The position numbers and the translations under genes were made by a program. Source: Toxorhynchites rutilus septentrionalis (Eukaryota; Arthropoda; Insecta; Diptera; Culicidae). From it: a DNA stretch of 64,000 nucleotides. Positions 33,333-45,348 of the stretch are shown here, piece after piece. Under the pieces are notes generated by a model. That model had not been told where the DNA came from and ran no database searches. It saw nothing but the letters and a program-made list of their open reading frames with translations. The stretch is from NCBI RefSeq assembly GCF_029784135.1, contig NC_073745.1, forward strand, positions 46,527,116 to 46,591,115, given 5' to 3'. Every line of letters begins with the position of its first letter. Position 1 is the first letter of the stretch.

Positions 33333-34560
33333 CATCATCATCTTTATTATTAACAGGCTATACATGGATGCCCTAATGCTTCATAACTACTACTACTACT
33401 TATAATACTACCACTACAAACTACAACTTTGTAAATATATACTACTGTAACTAATCAAGTTAATTAAGAGCAATAGAATACATTTTTTTGAGGGACGAAC
33501 GAGACAGATGGAAATCGAAACAGACACTACAACGGTTAAATATGCGGCACATGCTAGATATAGGCTCATTATACCCGTAATTTGTTCGGGTTGATGGGAT
33601 GTATAAATAGGTCTGAGATCGTAAATTACGGTGATTTTTGTCGAAATTAATCAACCGAAGGAGCTCAGGACAATCGATGTTCGACAAAATCAAGTCGGAG
33701 GTAAATAGGGCCTTGACAACGTTCCAGCGTGAAACTAATGAGTCCAGTCCAATCAATTTGGATAGATAGATAGGTTTATTGGATCATCCCACGGTAAATT
33801 GCGCAAGGTGAAACGAACGAATTTTCGCTGTATCGACTCAATTCGCTGAACATTATTCTGGTAATACGGTGACCAAACCACGCATGCATATTCAAGGATC
33901 GAGCGTACCAATGAGCAATAGAGAGCCTTAATGCAGTGTACGTCCTTGAAATCCTTTGTGACTCGGAAGAGAAAACCAAGAGTTTTAGACGCTTTAGATA
34001 CGATGTAGAATATATGGTCTCGAAAGGTTAATTTACAATCCAACATAATCCCGAGGTCTTTGATGGTTTTGACACGGTCAAGTAAAACACCATGCAGCTT
34101 ATATCCGAAGCTTATTGACGAACGCTTGCGTGAGAATGAAATGACTGAACATTTTGATGGGTTTAAAAACGTCGTGTTGGTTACACACCATTCGGCGAAT
34201 ATGTCTAATTGCTGTTGTAAAAACTCAGCTTCTTCGATGCAGTTCACTGGGAGGAACAATTTAAATTCATCCGCATATGAAAGTTTCAAAGACACTTGAG
34301 GCTAAAATTTACATCGTTAAGGTACAACAGAAATATGTATGGACCCAGGTGACTGCCTTGAGGAACACCTGATGTTACTCGAAAAGACGTAGATATAGTG
34401 TCTCCTAATTTCACTGACATTTCGCGATCAGTGAGGTATGAATGAAGCCACATCAAAAAAGAACCGTTGGATCCAAGACGATGGAGCTTAGCTATTGCAA
34501 TGTCGTGGTTGATTAAATCAAACGCTGCAGAAAAATCTGTTTACACCGCATCAATTTGAT
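33333..34560 (-). mobile_element. 5'-truncated non-LTR retrotransposon relic (Jockey/I-group)
   Basis: The minus strand carries the RT palm and C-terminal region, then a 3' end of TAATAATAAAGATGATGATG type (33333-33352 in + coordinates), the kind of short-repeat tail found in I-group and related elements. It starts at the junction with the mariner relic at about 34560. Coding is broken by several stops and frameshifts. Confidence 0.75.
33460..34560 (-). pseudogene. RT domain relic of the truncated LINE
   Basis: Read across frames on the minus strand: TDFSAAFDLINHDIAIAKL, SYLTDREMSVKLGDT, SGVPQGSHLGPYIFLLYLND, LSYADEFKLF, then LEYACVVWSPYYQNNVQRIE and FRIxNRC-type C-terminal phrases. The catalytic box reads YADE and not YADD, so the second catalytic aspartate is lost. 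Frame breaks are near 34540, 34300 and 33755. Non-functional. Confidence 0.8.
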
Positions 34561-35022
34561 TTCGAGATTCTAGAGAGCGGGCCAGGTTTTAGCAGCTCAT
34601 AGTGGATCACGTCCCATAAAATACAGAGCATTACTTTGGTACCGTGGATATACGACTTCGGCGTTGATGTTCCTGGTTGGACGGGATACGATCTTTTGCA
34701 TTTTAGATTGTCATAACGAATCCATTTTTCGTCCCCGGTCATTACGAGAAAAAAATGTAAAAAAGACTTTCTGCGGCTCTGAGTCGTTTAGAAATAGTTT
34801 GTCGAGTAACTCACATGATTCCGCAAACTGTTTGCATTTGACACAATCTTGATTGAGTAATGTCTCTAATTCTTCATCTTCAAATGTTTTTAATTCACCC
34901 TGACGCTCTTTGTTTTTAACACTAAAATCACCGTTTTTGAATCGTCCAAAGTATGCCCTACAAAATCTATCCGATGGGGCAGAGTCACTATCAATTTCAA
35001 CAAGCATTCGCTTCAACTGCAT
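34551..35022 (-). pseudogene. Mariner transposase relic, N-terminal half and first catalytic region
   Basis: The frame 34711-35022 gives FGRFKNGDFSVKNKERQG, KTFEDEELETLLNQD and LFLNDSEPQKVFF, matching the helix-turn-helix region of mariner transposases. The next frame (34551-34742) gives MTGDEKWIRYDN, IHGTKVMLCILWD and YELLKPG, which contain the first catalytic Asp region (TGDEKWI). The C-terminal half is missing where the LINE relic begins at about 34560. A frameshift lies near 34740. Confidence 0.85.
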
Positions 35023-37045
35023 TATTCTTCCAATAACAGAAAATCAGAAAATCAAAGCTTCTCGCAAATGGTGCTTTTATGCAACGAAACTCGACATTGT
35101 TAATGCTATAAAAATTGAGCTTGTGCAAAACTCAAAGATTTTTGAGCAATATTTGTTTGACAGATGTCGACATTTCACAACTCAGCAAAAATCGGTTGTC
35201 GCCGTCGACTATCTTGTCTGAAACTTATTCCGCTCAAGTTGCAGACTCAATAAAGTCCCCATCAGGATTGGTAATCACATCAGTTGTTTGAGCTGTGCAC
35301 TTCTGTTTTGGGTAATTAATCATCACCATAAATATTTTCTTTATTTTTATAATAAAATTTATAATGTTTCTTTTCAACTATACATTTCTCAATCGATGCG
35401 CGAGAAACTTATAACTCCTGTTGCGTTGTATTTCTATTTCAAATGAACGAAAGATTTATAACAGTTTCTGACGTAGGAATGTTTTGAAAATTTGCTTATG
35501 CGTACCAATCGTATAGGGAATTGTTTAAAATTCGTATTGATTACAATCCTTAGACTGTAAATGATTGGTTTTGCTCATTTGTGTCCTTACCAACCCGTAA
35601 TGTCAATAAGGAGTAATTACAAGTACCAATTCCTGAAATCATCGGTAGCAACATTCAGAGAGTTTGTAATTTACTGTGCTACATGAAATAAAGGAAAACG
35701 CGAGTATTTGTGCGTCGCTCAGGTCGTGACACTTTTTTTTTTTCTACCGTTTCATCAAGTAATAAATGATCGTTCTTTTCAGAACTAGTTTCCAAAGAAG
35801 TATCCGCTGTGCACTTTCGAGTTCAAGCATTCAAGCGTCTAGAGGCACGCTTTTCTCAGGGAAAGCACCACCCGACCAGAGAAGATGCGTACAAATCACC
35901 TTTGATAATGCTCCGTAAGGATGCTACAAAAGTATTTCCGTTTTTGGCCATTTTGCCATGGTTTGAAACAGTACGTTAAGTTTTTCGTTATGATCGATCA
36001 AACAATTTTCATGTACGCGTAAATCGTGACCGATCACTTCCGAGCTTTCAAACTGTCATACCGTAGAAAATTTTTGATGCAGTACGTAGTGGTTTCATGG
36101 CATCCAACATCCTCCGCAGTATCTCCTGGAATTTTTTGGACACCGGTAATCGTACTCGTACGTTTTCAGAAGAATTCAATGGAAAAGTGTTGAAGTTATG
36201 TTATGTTTGAAACTAACAACTGACTTGTACAGTGCAGAAACAGAAACCTCAAAAGTTTTACATGATAAATCAAAAACCAGACGGTCGCACACCCTGTAGT
36301 GGGAACAATTAAAACAATTTCATGCAATCATCCGGTATATATTCGCATAGAGATATCTTACTTATTAATGGGACCATACTCAATTCTCCCAATCCTGTCG
36401 AGATTTTTATTGTACAACGAACAGCAGTAATGTGCTGTAACATGTAATCATTCAACGAGCTTCTGGTTTGGATCACTAGAGATACCGTGGGATATCTACG
36501 AGAAGCTGAAAGATCGAAGTGAACATAAGATTCACCTTTCGCACCATAAAACGGTTCAAGCAGGCTGGTTCATGGATAATTCAACCAAAAACCGGATTAA
36601 GGCTATCCGTGAAAACTCCACATGTAGTGAAAGTAGTTAGATACTAATCAATCCAGACGTAAGATGGCCACGGGGGTAGGAATGTCATTCATGCTACGTA
36701 TTTTGAAGAAGGACCTGGACTTGCGGCTTACAGAAAGCCGCGTGCTCACTACAAAAGTTCAAAGATTTCGTAGCCACTGACAAGCAAAAGGTAGCAAAAG
36801 TTCAAAAATTTCGTAACCTTTTCAAGCGGTGAGAGCCTCTTTTCGGATGAGTAATCTGTTGCTGTAGAATCAATGTAACGTGCAAAATGATCGAGTGTAT
36901 GCAGAACAGTTTTCAGAGATTATCGGGCCTTCTAAAGATTTTAAAATGTTTACCGTGTGATGTTTTTTTTCTATTTATTGAACCCAATGTTAAAATCAAC
37001 ACGAGGTTCTATAGTACAATGTTTTGAGCTGATCCACGTACTCGT
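35023..37045. other. AT-rich intron, no recognised gene
   Basis: A 15 bp phrase GCAAAAGTTCAAA(A/G)ATTTCGTA recurs near 36757 and 36800. No coding signal. Confidence 0.5.
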
Positions 37046-37122
37046 TCCCAAAATTTTTCGAGAACACCACAATGCACAGTATCCTATAATTGCTCGGTTT
37101 AGCCATCTGTAGCCGTCAACAT
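37046..37122 (+). repeat. Repeat shared with 27125-27204
   Basis: Same phrases as at 27125-27204 (TTTCGAGAACACCACAATGC, GGTTTAGCCATCTGTAGCC). No SINE head follows in this copy. Confidence 0.7.
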
Positions 37123-39649
37123 TATGTCACAGTGTTGCGGATCTACTAAATCATCCTATGTTCCGAGTCTGCATCCATTGCTGCTTTCTTTACCCTTTCT
37201 CATATTGTCCAACCACCATCAACCAACTACTCTCCACTGGATGCCCAGTGACGCATATGTGTGTGTGTGTGTGTGTGTGCATGTTTGTATTATTATGTGT
37301 ATTTGGAAGATGACTGAAAGATACCGTCGGTTTTTCCTTTGATGTTTTATTTCAAAAGCTCTTTTGTTATTGTTTTTTTTTCTCACTGGAGTGTTTGGCT
37401 GAGAGCAAAAAGGGACGGGAAAAACTTCCACCCCCGCCCATCGCTGGGTGTGTCGATTTTGTATTGCATTTTGTTGATTCTGGGGCCCGGAGATGGTTTC
37501 GGTGCATCAAACGCACCGAACTTGGCTCTATTACATCCGCTTGAACAGTTTCGTTCTCGGGAGTGGATGGCTGATCGGGACAAGTGCTTGTTGTTCCTCT
37601 TCTCGACTCATGTTTGCATCATACACGCGTTGCTGATGTACAAGAAAATGGTTGGTAATGATCAGGAGGGAAAACAGCGTTATTGTTTTAATATTTTTCA
37701 TTTTGTAAAAAAAATGCTGGCGGTATGGTGAGAAGTGGGAACGGTGGGTAGAAAGAAGAGACACTCCTCAAAGCGGTGATTAAGCATGGAGAACTTGAAG
37801 CAAGAAATGGCTCTTCAAACGGAACGCCAGGATGAAAGAAGAAAACCCGACAAGATAGTCCCAGCCGGCAACGCACAACGAAGAAAGAATTTTTCTTCTC
37901 GAGGAAGACCGCTCTTTGTTTGGCACTTGTTTGGTCGTCGTCTTCGGCATGGGCATCATGGTTTTTTTTCTATTTATATATTACATTCGGTGCTCTGATG
38001 CACTGTTGCAATGAATGCGAGTAAAAATATTGTGCGAAAATTTTCTTGCAAACATCTTTGAAATCCAACGCCGAAGAAGGTGACACTTTCTTCGTAGCTT
38101 CCGCATTTTCTTGCATTCTCTCTGTGAATATTTAATTTTTCTTCAATTTTCTTCCCCTTTGCCCGTGGGTTCCAGAGACCTTTTTCATACGAATCACTTT
38201 CAAGCAAATATGTCCGCTGCACAAAAAAATGGTTCGCCCAGCTCAACAGTAACCACCTGCAGTCATTGGCAGGAAAAAAGGAAAAAAAATTATTAAAAAC
38301 TCGTTATTTAATGAGCTGTAGTTACGCTGGTGTCGATTGTGGGAGTGAGCGATCTCATTTTTTTTCCTTCTGCACTCTTATATTTATTCATCGGTTTGAC
38401 CTCAGACAATTCCGCTCTTCTTTTGATGACTATGTCTCGTTTGGGTACACCAAGTGGAGTGGAAGAATCGAAGCCCTTAACAGTAAAGCGACGAAAAAAA
38501 ATTTCCCTTTGCGCACTGGCCAACACGATGACAGGGTGGACGCCAAGTCGATGAATGGCTCAATGGTTCAAAAAGAAAACACAGCTTTGGAAGCAGAAAA
38601 ATCTGCATCGTTTCAATAGCTGCTCGTTTCACTGGACAAAATTATTCCTTTTAATTTATTTGCGAGCGCAAGACGAAAACGAACATTGTCCACAGGGATT
38701 TTCTTTTCGTGGTTAAAGTGTTGGTTTGATTCAAAATTGAAGCACTTGCAATTCAAATTTTGTTTTCTTCTCTGCAACGGAAAATCTTTCAAATTATGTT
38801 CACTGTCCTCAACTACCAACCCAAGGGAGACCAATTTTCCATCATTGTTCATGTGATGGTGAGAAGAGAAAAACGCAGAATTTTGCATACAAAAATGGAT
38901 AAGACAGGAACATCGAACTCATGGCGGCCACGAACACAAAACAACAAAAGCAAGGATACCCCGTGATAACCCACCCGGGATGAAAGAAAACAAGCCTAAG
39001 CACTTCAGACATGCAAAACACAAAAGGCAATTTTTCAATTCCACAATTTTGCAATTTTCGCTTTGATCTTCGCCGCCGTCAGAGCGCTCCGTTGGAGGTG
39101 GGAAGGATTCAAAAAAGGGAAGAAAAAACTCTACCCCACATCAGCGGGTTGAATTGCGGAGGTCGCCGTGTACTTCGACGAGGCTGCTGCTGCTGCCGTT
39201 GACGAAAGCCTGACGAACTCGTTCGACGGTGTGAGGTCGCGCAGGCAATCAAGTGTGAGTGCGATACATACCAACATGCAAACACGAGCGCTTGTAGTTC
39301 TGATGGGGGTGGATGGAATTGCACCATAGGCATTGCTGTTCGACTATGTGACGGGTTGCATTTCGGCTGGTTGACGATAAACTAGCCTCGATGTAGGGTG
39401 GGTTGACAGGTTGTGGCCACGTTTCCGTTTCCTTGGCAAAATGATATTGTTGATTTTCCAGCCTACACCAATCTTGTCGGCGATCATAATCTCACCATTG
39501 GGGACATATCAATCATATCACGATTAATTGATTCGGTGATATTGTAGTGGGTTATCCATCATCAATTCAGGCCTAGTTTACCCCGAAAAGGACCTAAAAC
39601 AGTCAGGCGTATTACGTATTTTGATGTCGAGTCTCATTGTAATTATATA
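37123..39649. other. Intron stretch of near-balanced composition, no gene recognised
   Basis: (GT)n at 37259-37279. Many short ORFs on both strands have no motif or splice context. The relative lack of transposons resembles 20638-23182 and may mean constrained intronic DNA near exons or an undetected gene; I cannot decide. Confidence 0.4.
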
Positions 39650-41022
39650 CCGTTTTGTCTCATATTCCGAACAGTCTCAAATTCCAAACACTTCATTTTT
39701 AATGGTAGATTTACTTATCTTTTATGTTATAAATAATTGAATAATGAAAACACATAGATTCTTTGAGGTATAGGCTTCATTTTGGCATCATTTACAGGTA
39801 TCGATACAGTCTTATTAGGCTTATAATATAAGAAATTTGCGAAAAAGTGACAGCCAAAACCAATGACAAAAAGATTGCGTTAGTAAATTCCGTGAAAAAA
39901 ACAAACATTGTTCATTTTTCAGTTTTTCTAGTTGTTTCAAATATTTTTTTTGTTGTTTTCATGTTAAGTGCTAGAGAATGTATGAACCTACAATAAATGG
40001 GTGAAAAAAAATTATATTTTATACAGAAATATTCATTAAAATTAATATTGAAGTATTGTTCGGGATATGAATCAAGTTTCTACGCATGAAATCAAATTCC
40101 GAACACCTCATTTCCAAATGTAAATTTACTGAACATTAATGTTATAAATAATTGAATAATCAAGACCCTGAAATTCTTTGCGCTATAGCCTTCATTTTAA
40201 CATCATTTACAGGTATCGATACAGCCTATAATTTATAATATTAAGCATTTGCAAAAAAAGTGACAGTCAAAACCAATGACAAAATGTTTGCCTTAGCAAA
40301 TTCTGTAAAAAAAAAACAAGCATCGTTAATTTTTCAGTTTTTGTAGTTTTTTCAACTATTTTGTTTGTTATTTCCATGTTAAGTGCCAGAAATGAGAAGA
40401 ATCTACAATAAATGGATGAAATAAAATGATATTTCATGCAGAAATCTTCATTAAAATTAGTGTTCGGAATATGAATCAAGTTTCTACGCATGATGCAATT
40501 TGCGAACAATTCATTTTTAGATGTGAATTTACTGAACTTTAATATTATAAACAATTTAATATTGAAAACCCTGACATTCTTTGGGTTATAGACTTCATTT
40601 TAACATCATTTATCAATACCGATATAGCGCCCATGGTCCCGAAAACATGTAAATTATAAGAAACAAATACAATCAATAGTTACAAAACAAAATCTGTTTT
40701 TTTTTTGCGACCATAACATTTTTCTAAAAAAGACTAGCTAATTGACTTTAATTTGATATATCGATCATATAAATCGGTCCAGTAGTAGATTAAAAGTTAT
40801 GATTTGAGTTGATGCATTTTTGCTGTTCGAAATTTGAGACAAAAGTGATTAAACATATTTTTAGTTTTTCACCATGAATATGTATTTGTAAATCAACTCA
40901 AGACTCAAGACTCTATTGTATCCAAAAATCAAATCAATGTCTCGAAAGAGTACCATTTTGAATAATGAGACACTGTTTAGTGGTCATCAAAGCTTAAGAG
41001 TCCGGAATATGAGACAAAACGG
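39650..41022. mobile_element. TA-flanked inverted-repeat element with internal tandem repeats (1.37 kb)
   Basis: Terminal repeats start CCGTTTTGTCTCATATTCCG and are mirrored at the right end with one mismatch in 24, with TA on both sides (39648-39649 and 41023-41024). The interior holds two full and one partial unit of a ~410 bp tandem repeat; matched phrases include CATCATTTACAGGTATCGAT at 39787 and 40201, and GTGACAG(C/T)CAAAACCAATGA. No ORF of transposase size. The ends resemble the 27879-28511 element. Confidence 0.75.
39690..40660. repeat. Tandem repeat, ~410 bp unit, 2.3 copies
   Basis: Units begin near 39690, 40105 and 40500. Each contains an AATTCCGAACAC-type start, TATAAATAATTGAATAAT, TTCATTTT(G/A)(G/A)CATCATTTA and CAATAAATGG(G/A)TGAA. 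It lies wholly inside the TA-flanked element 39650-41022. Confidence 0.75.
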
Positions 41023-41100
41023 TATGCAGCCCTTCCATGCCAAACCGATATAAAGGTCCTCAGATTTTCGTGAAAAGTGGTAGTTTTGTTTCTTATCGCA

Positions 41101-41123
41101 TAGGGTATAGGGTATAGGGTATA
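41101..41123. repeat. (TAGGGTA)n micro-repeat
   Basis: About three copies of TATAGGG in a row. Confidence 0.8.
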
Positions 41124-41689
41124 ATCATGTAAACAATAAAAAAACAAATTCAATAAATAATTACAAAAACAATATCAAACTAGTTTTTTGGCTTTAATTT
41201 GATATGTTGATCATATGAATCAGTTCAGTAGTTACTTCAGTAGTTATGAATTTTTGAAAAAAAGGGGAAAATTAATTTTTCGGACCATTGGTTGAATTTG
41301 AAAAATCAGAACCAGAGATACCAACCTTCCTGTTTTTTTTTAGAATTTCTCAGACTTTTTGGGGCGCTCACTGATAACCTGAAAAATCACACAATGTATT
41401 CTGATTTCTCCTGATTTTTATACTTTTTACTTTATCTGAATGAAAATTATCCGTAAAATATATTCCTTTCAAAGTTTTCCTCTTTGGAAACTAGAACTGT
41501 CATAATAGCTCTCCGGTCCGCAAATGTATAATGATTATAATAAATTAAATTCTCTTGATACAAAGTTTTACCTAACTTTATGAACATTGCGAATCGGTTG
41601 AATAAGCTTTTCCAAAGTGAAAATCCCGAATCATTTTCAATACACACAAATGTTTCGAGGTTTTTTTTTACCTATTTTTTCGTCATTTT

Positions 41690-42085
41690 TGGTGCAGATT
41701 TTGTACGGTACAGAGTACAGATTTTCATCAAAAGGTACAGATTGGTAAAGATTTTTTTCCGCGTGTGGAATTTCTCACATCCGAACAAAGCAACATTAAG
41801 ATACATGACGACTTTCACGCCGCAGTATCGCTTGGAGCGATTTTTTGAAATTTTAATTCATGATAGTACGCAATCTATATTAAAAAAAACTATGTATAAT
41901 TATTATAAAACACACGGAAGACTTGCAAATGTAAATGTAGTATTTGTAGTAAATAAATGAGTATTTTTTCATGATACATTTCTACAACGAATATTTTCGA
42001 TGGTACCGATTTTTGGACAAAAAAGTACAGATGAGAAAGATTTTTAACCTCTCTGGAACGTATTAAAATATGGCAACACTTTAGC
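41690..42085 (+). mobile_element. hAT-like deletion derivative
   Basis: The left part carries GTACAGATT repeats (41690-41745). The right end reads TGGCAACACTT after GTACAGATGAG repeats, the inverse of the end at 23183. Between them a 22-codon segment (41783-41848) reads EQSNIKIHDDFHAAVSLGA, the same phrase as the hAT-like relic at 48740-48983. Internally deleted, non-autonomous. Confidence 0.5.
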
Positions 42086-42856
42086 ATGTTTCGAGATTTT
42101 TAAAAAAGCGCTTTCATAAAACCAGAATATCAGCCGAATTAAAAAAAATAAGAACTAGATTAAGTTTGAGGAACCACATCACCTTGTATGATGTGTATGT
42201 AGAAGTACTCGCAAAGTTATTGATGAGGAAATTCGTTTTCAGAGTGTAATATAATAGAAACTTTCAATTCAATGCCAATATAATAAGATTTTATATACCA
42301 TTTTCTCGTCAAATTCAAAGTAGAATCAATTTTAATGTTGAAATAATATCTATATCTCGATCAAATAAGATCAAAATAGAAAAAAATCACAATTCATCCA
42401 TGCTTTCCTCATTTCGAGATTTTGCAGCAATTTTTCGATGGCAAAAGCTTCAACTCTATGACCAGCAAAAAACCAAAAATCTACACGAACTTTCCGGAAA
42501 ACTGAATATGAGCTATCCTGATTTTTTAAAATTATATTTGTCAACCCTGATCCAAACTCAAAAACGATAAAAAACACCTATCTGATTTTTGGATATGTTA
42601 TGTAAAAAAACTGAACCTCAAGGAAAAAATTTGAATAAAATATAGCGCCCTCTATCTTCAACCAAGTAAACTATAAAGAACAAATGCAATAAATTATTAC
42701 GGAAACAAAATCCATTTTTTTCTCAAGTGTAACATTTTTTCAAAGAAGACTAGTTCATTGGAATTGGAATTGGACACCCTAACGAAAAAATGAAAAAAAA
42801 GGGCTAATATTTTGCGATTAGAAACAAAACTACCAGTTTTCACGAAAATCTGAGGA

Positions 42857-42971
42857 CCACTATATCGGTTTGGCATGGAATATCCTATAGGTTACATGAT
42901 TTAGGGATAGACCTACAGCTGCCTTAAATCATGTAACATATAAACCATTCCATGCCAAACCGATACAGTGG
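42857..42971. repeat. Hairpin formed by head-on repeat arms
   Basis: Arm 42857-42902 (CACTATATCGGTTTGGCATG...ACATGATTTA) is followed after ~22 nt by its near-complement at 42925-42971 (TAAATCATGTAACATATAAA...CCATGCCAAACCGATACAGTG). Confidence 0.8.
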
Positions 42972-42979
42972 TTCTCAGA

Positions 42980-45348
42980 GCACCATATTTTTCATATTTG
43001 TCTTGAAATCTCAGGACTTTTAATTTGACATATTCAGAAATCCGGGAGACGCTTTTTCCGTTTTTAAATTATGATGTTCCAAAATTAGCATGTTCTTAGT
43101 TTTCATTCAATATGCAACCTATGCAACTATACTAGTTAAATGTAAACACAATTGTCTATGTCATAAAGTCGAAAGAAGTTGTGGAGTAGTAGCGATTTCA
43201 TTTCAATTGAAATATTAAAAGAGAACTTTCCTTCTTCTTCTGTAAGAGCCATGAACCACTGCGACCATTAGTTTGATTGATTGTAGTGACAAAAAAGAGG
43301 ACTTAATTCAAAAGCAATTGTTTCCAACTATACAGTCCTACGTCAAGCTCCCGTCCGTGTCTCTAGGCACATACTCTTCAATATTTTTTTTTTCAAATGA
43401 TCACACATATTACATATTCTTTGGCTTAGTAAAAGCTCATGTCTTTACTTGGCAGCAGTGGCATAGTGTACGAGGGGCGGTCCATCCCGGGTGTCACCAC
43501 TAAAGGGAACGAATCGTTATTAAAATTGGTCATATGATGAAGGTTGTGATTTTAGGTAGCTGTCACTAAATGTACAAAGTTAAAAAAAAATCGAGAGGGT
43601 AGGTTCAATGTTTTACGTTATTTTTCAAAAATGGATGAGATTTCGCAAAGTATTAATCATTTTTAAAACTTGATTTCCTCTTTTCTGGCGAGTCCGATAC
43701 GGCACCACTATACAGTCGTAACTGATTTTTACTAAATAGTTCGTTGATATTTAATTTAGGAGGGTAGTTACATATGTTCTCATTCTTTCAGATCTTTCTA
43801 GGGAAAGTTCCGTGAATAGCACTTTTATTAATATTCATCTTGAGAAGAAGCCATGATCCATGAACAATGATCATGCTCACCTTATTAATAGTCATTCTAA
43901 AACTCTTGTTCGTTGTGAAGTTGAAAACTTTTATGGAAACAAAAAATCCAAGTGTAAAAGTCGCAAAAGACGTCTCATATTCCACGACTTCAGGCAAACA
44001 ACAACAATAACGACAAAACCCGTAACTCCGATTGGCTTTCGTTCCGAGGGGTGTGAACAACTCAAAAGTTGGCGCGCGAAAACCATCCTTGATGACACTT
44101 CACTGCCGCTTGGTCTCCTCTAGAGCTTTTTACGGAACCCCGTAGCTTTGATCTTCCCTTTCGAGGTGGTCTAATTTTCGTTGGTGCGAAAGCTATTCAC
44201 ACTTTCGCCGTTGATGTCCTCAGATTATAGCAACTCTGCTTCACGTGCAATTCGTTGCTGGTGGAGTGCACCCACCACCATCATCAAAACACCCCCACTG
44301 TCGGGACGATGTCTTTTCAGAATAAGCCTTTCTTGTTGTTCTGTTGCCTGTTGCCTTATCGGATTGTGCTGCTCTTCCACCAAAGAAGGGCGAGTTTTCT
44401 CATTAGGCTTTTCCTTGTGTGTTTTGAAGGTGTCATTTTTGATTCGTTGATTTGATTCCACCTGAAAGAAGACTGATTCGATGCACATCGATGCGATGCT
44501 AGTCTGTCCATAATAAAATTGTTATGTTTCTTCATTCTTGAGAACATTTTTATCAAACGGTTCATCCTTCCCTTGGGGTGTAACGACAAAATATGTCAAC
44601 CGTGCGCCGTTATCCTTGTTGGCTGAAGCATCATTTCCGCTGGAAGTGGGTGTAATGTAACACTATACTCCTCTATCTATCATGGTCAAACATACAGCTA
44701 CAGTGCACTATCGCTGTCGGCATGCTCAAATATCAAACTATCGGATTTAATTTGTCCAATCTTCCGTTCCACGTGGAAATTCCGCCCCCACCATCATCGT
44801 TTTCCCGCCAGGGAACGGTGGGACCGAGAATCTGCAGACGACCCATTGCTTTTTTTTCGAACTTTCACTTTACACCAATGTATTATCCACTCCACGGGAC
44901 GGAACGGCAACGGTGCATTTGCTGGACGATGCTGACCGTGTTTGAAATTCTATCTCTTAAGTGGTTTGTCTCTGTATCCCTTAGAGAGCACCGGCAGGAA
45001 AGCAAAAAAAATTGGTATTCCAAACGAAAAACTCCAACTTGTTTCAAATGAGTCTTGCATTTCGCTTTTCGTTGAGCCGGAAGACCTGTTTTTTGTTGCT
45101 TGGGACTACTGCCGGATAACGTTTTTCGCTTCAAGGTGCAGATAAACGGTTTTCCACGAGTTTCAATTCAAACCGCCCATCGTTTGGACAACTTCGTCGT
45201 TCGTCCGACAAATGAAGGGTGGAGAATTATATGAGTTCGGCCGTAAACTGGTGCTTTGCCATTTTAATCATTATCGAAATAATTTTGACTGCGCTGTAAC
45301 TTTGGAATTCCCTATATCTAACGTATTTTACTTCCGTTTCATCTCCAG
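42980..45348. other. End of the intron, no gene recognised
   Basis: 43451-43500 (CAGTGGCATAGTGTACGAGG, GGGTGTCACCAC) resembles ends of short non-autonomous arthropod repeats, but I could not find a convincing partner. From 43980 to 45348 the DNA is more GC-balanced and free of obvious transposons. Confidence 0.4.

Larger units (their letters stand above)
41031..42885. mobile_element. Inverted-arm element or composite, 1.85 kb
   Basis: Left arm 41031-41103 (CCATGCCAAACCGATATAAA, CCTCAGATTTTCGTGAAAA, GGTAGTTTTGTTTCTTATCG) is matched in inverse over about 70 bp with few mismatches at 42812-42885. The interior includes a hAT-like relic (41690-42085), so the arms may belong to one element with a later insertion or to two separate repeat copies in opposite orientation. 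Confidence 0.5.
20638..45348 (+). other. 24.7 kb intron of the host gene
   Basis: Bounded by GT at 20638 and AG at 45347-45348 with compatible phase. It holds most of the transposable elements of the window, on both strands. The intron call is inference from phase and splice consensus; additional small exons inside it cannot be excluded. Confidence 0.6.

Noticed and set aside
43451..43716. Small inverted-repeat element with ends CAGTGGCATAGTG and CACCACTATACAG
   Set aside because: Ends match too poorly and no target duplication is seen.
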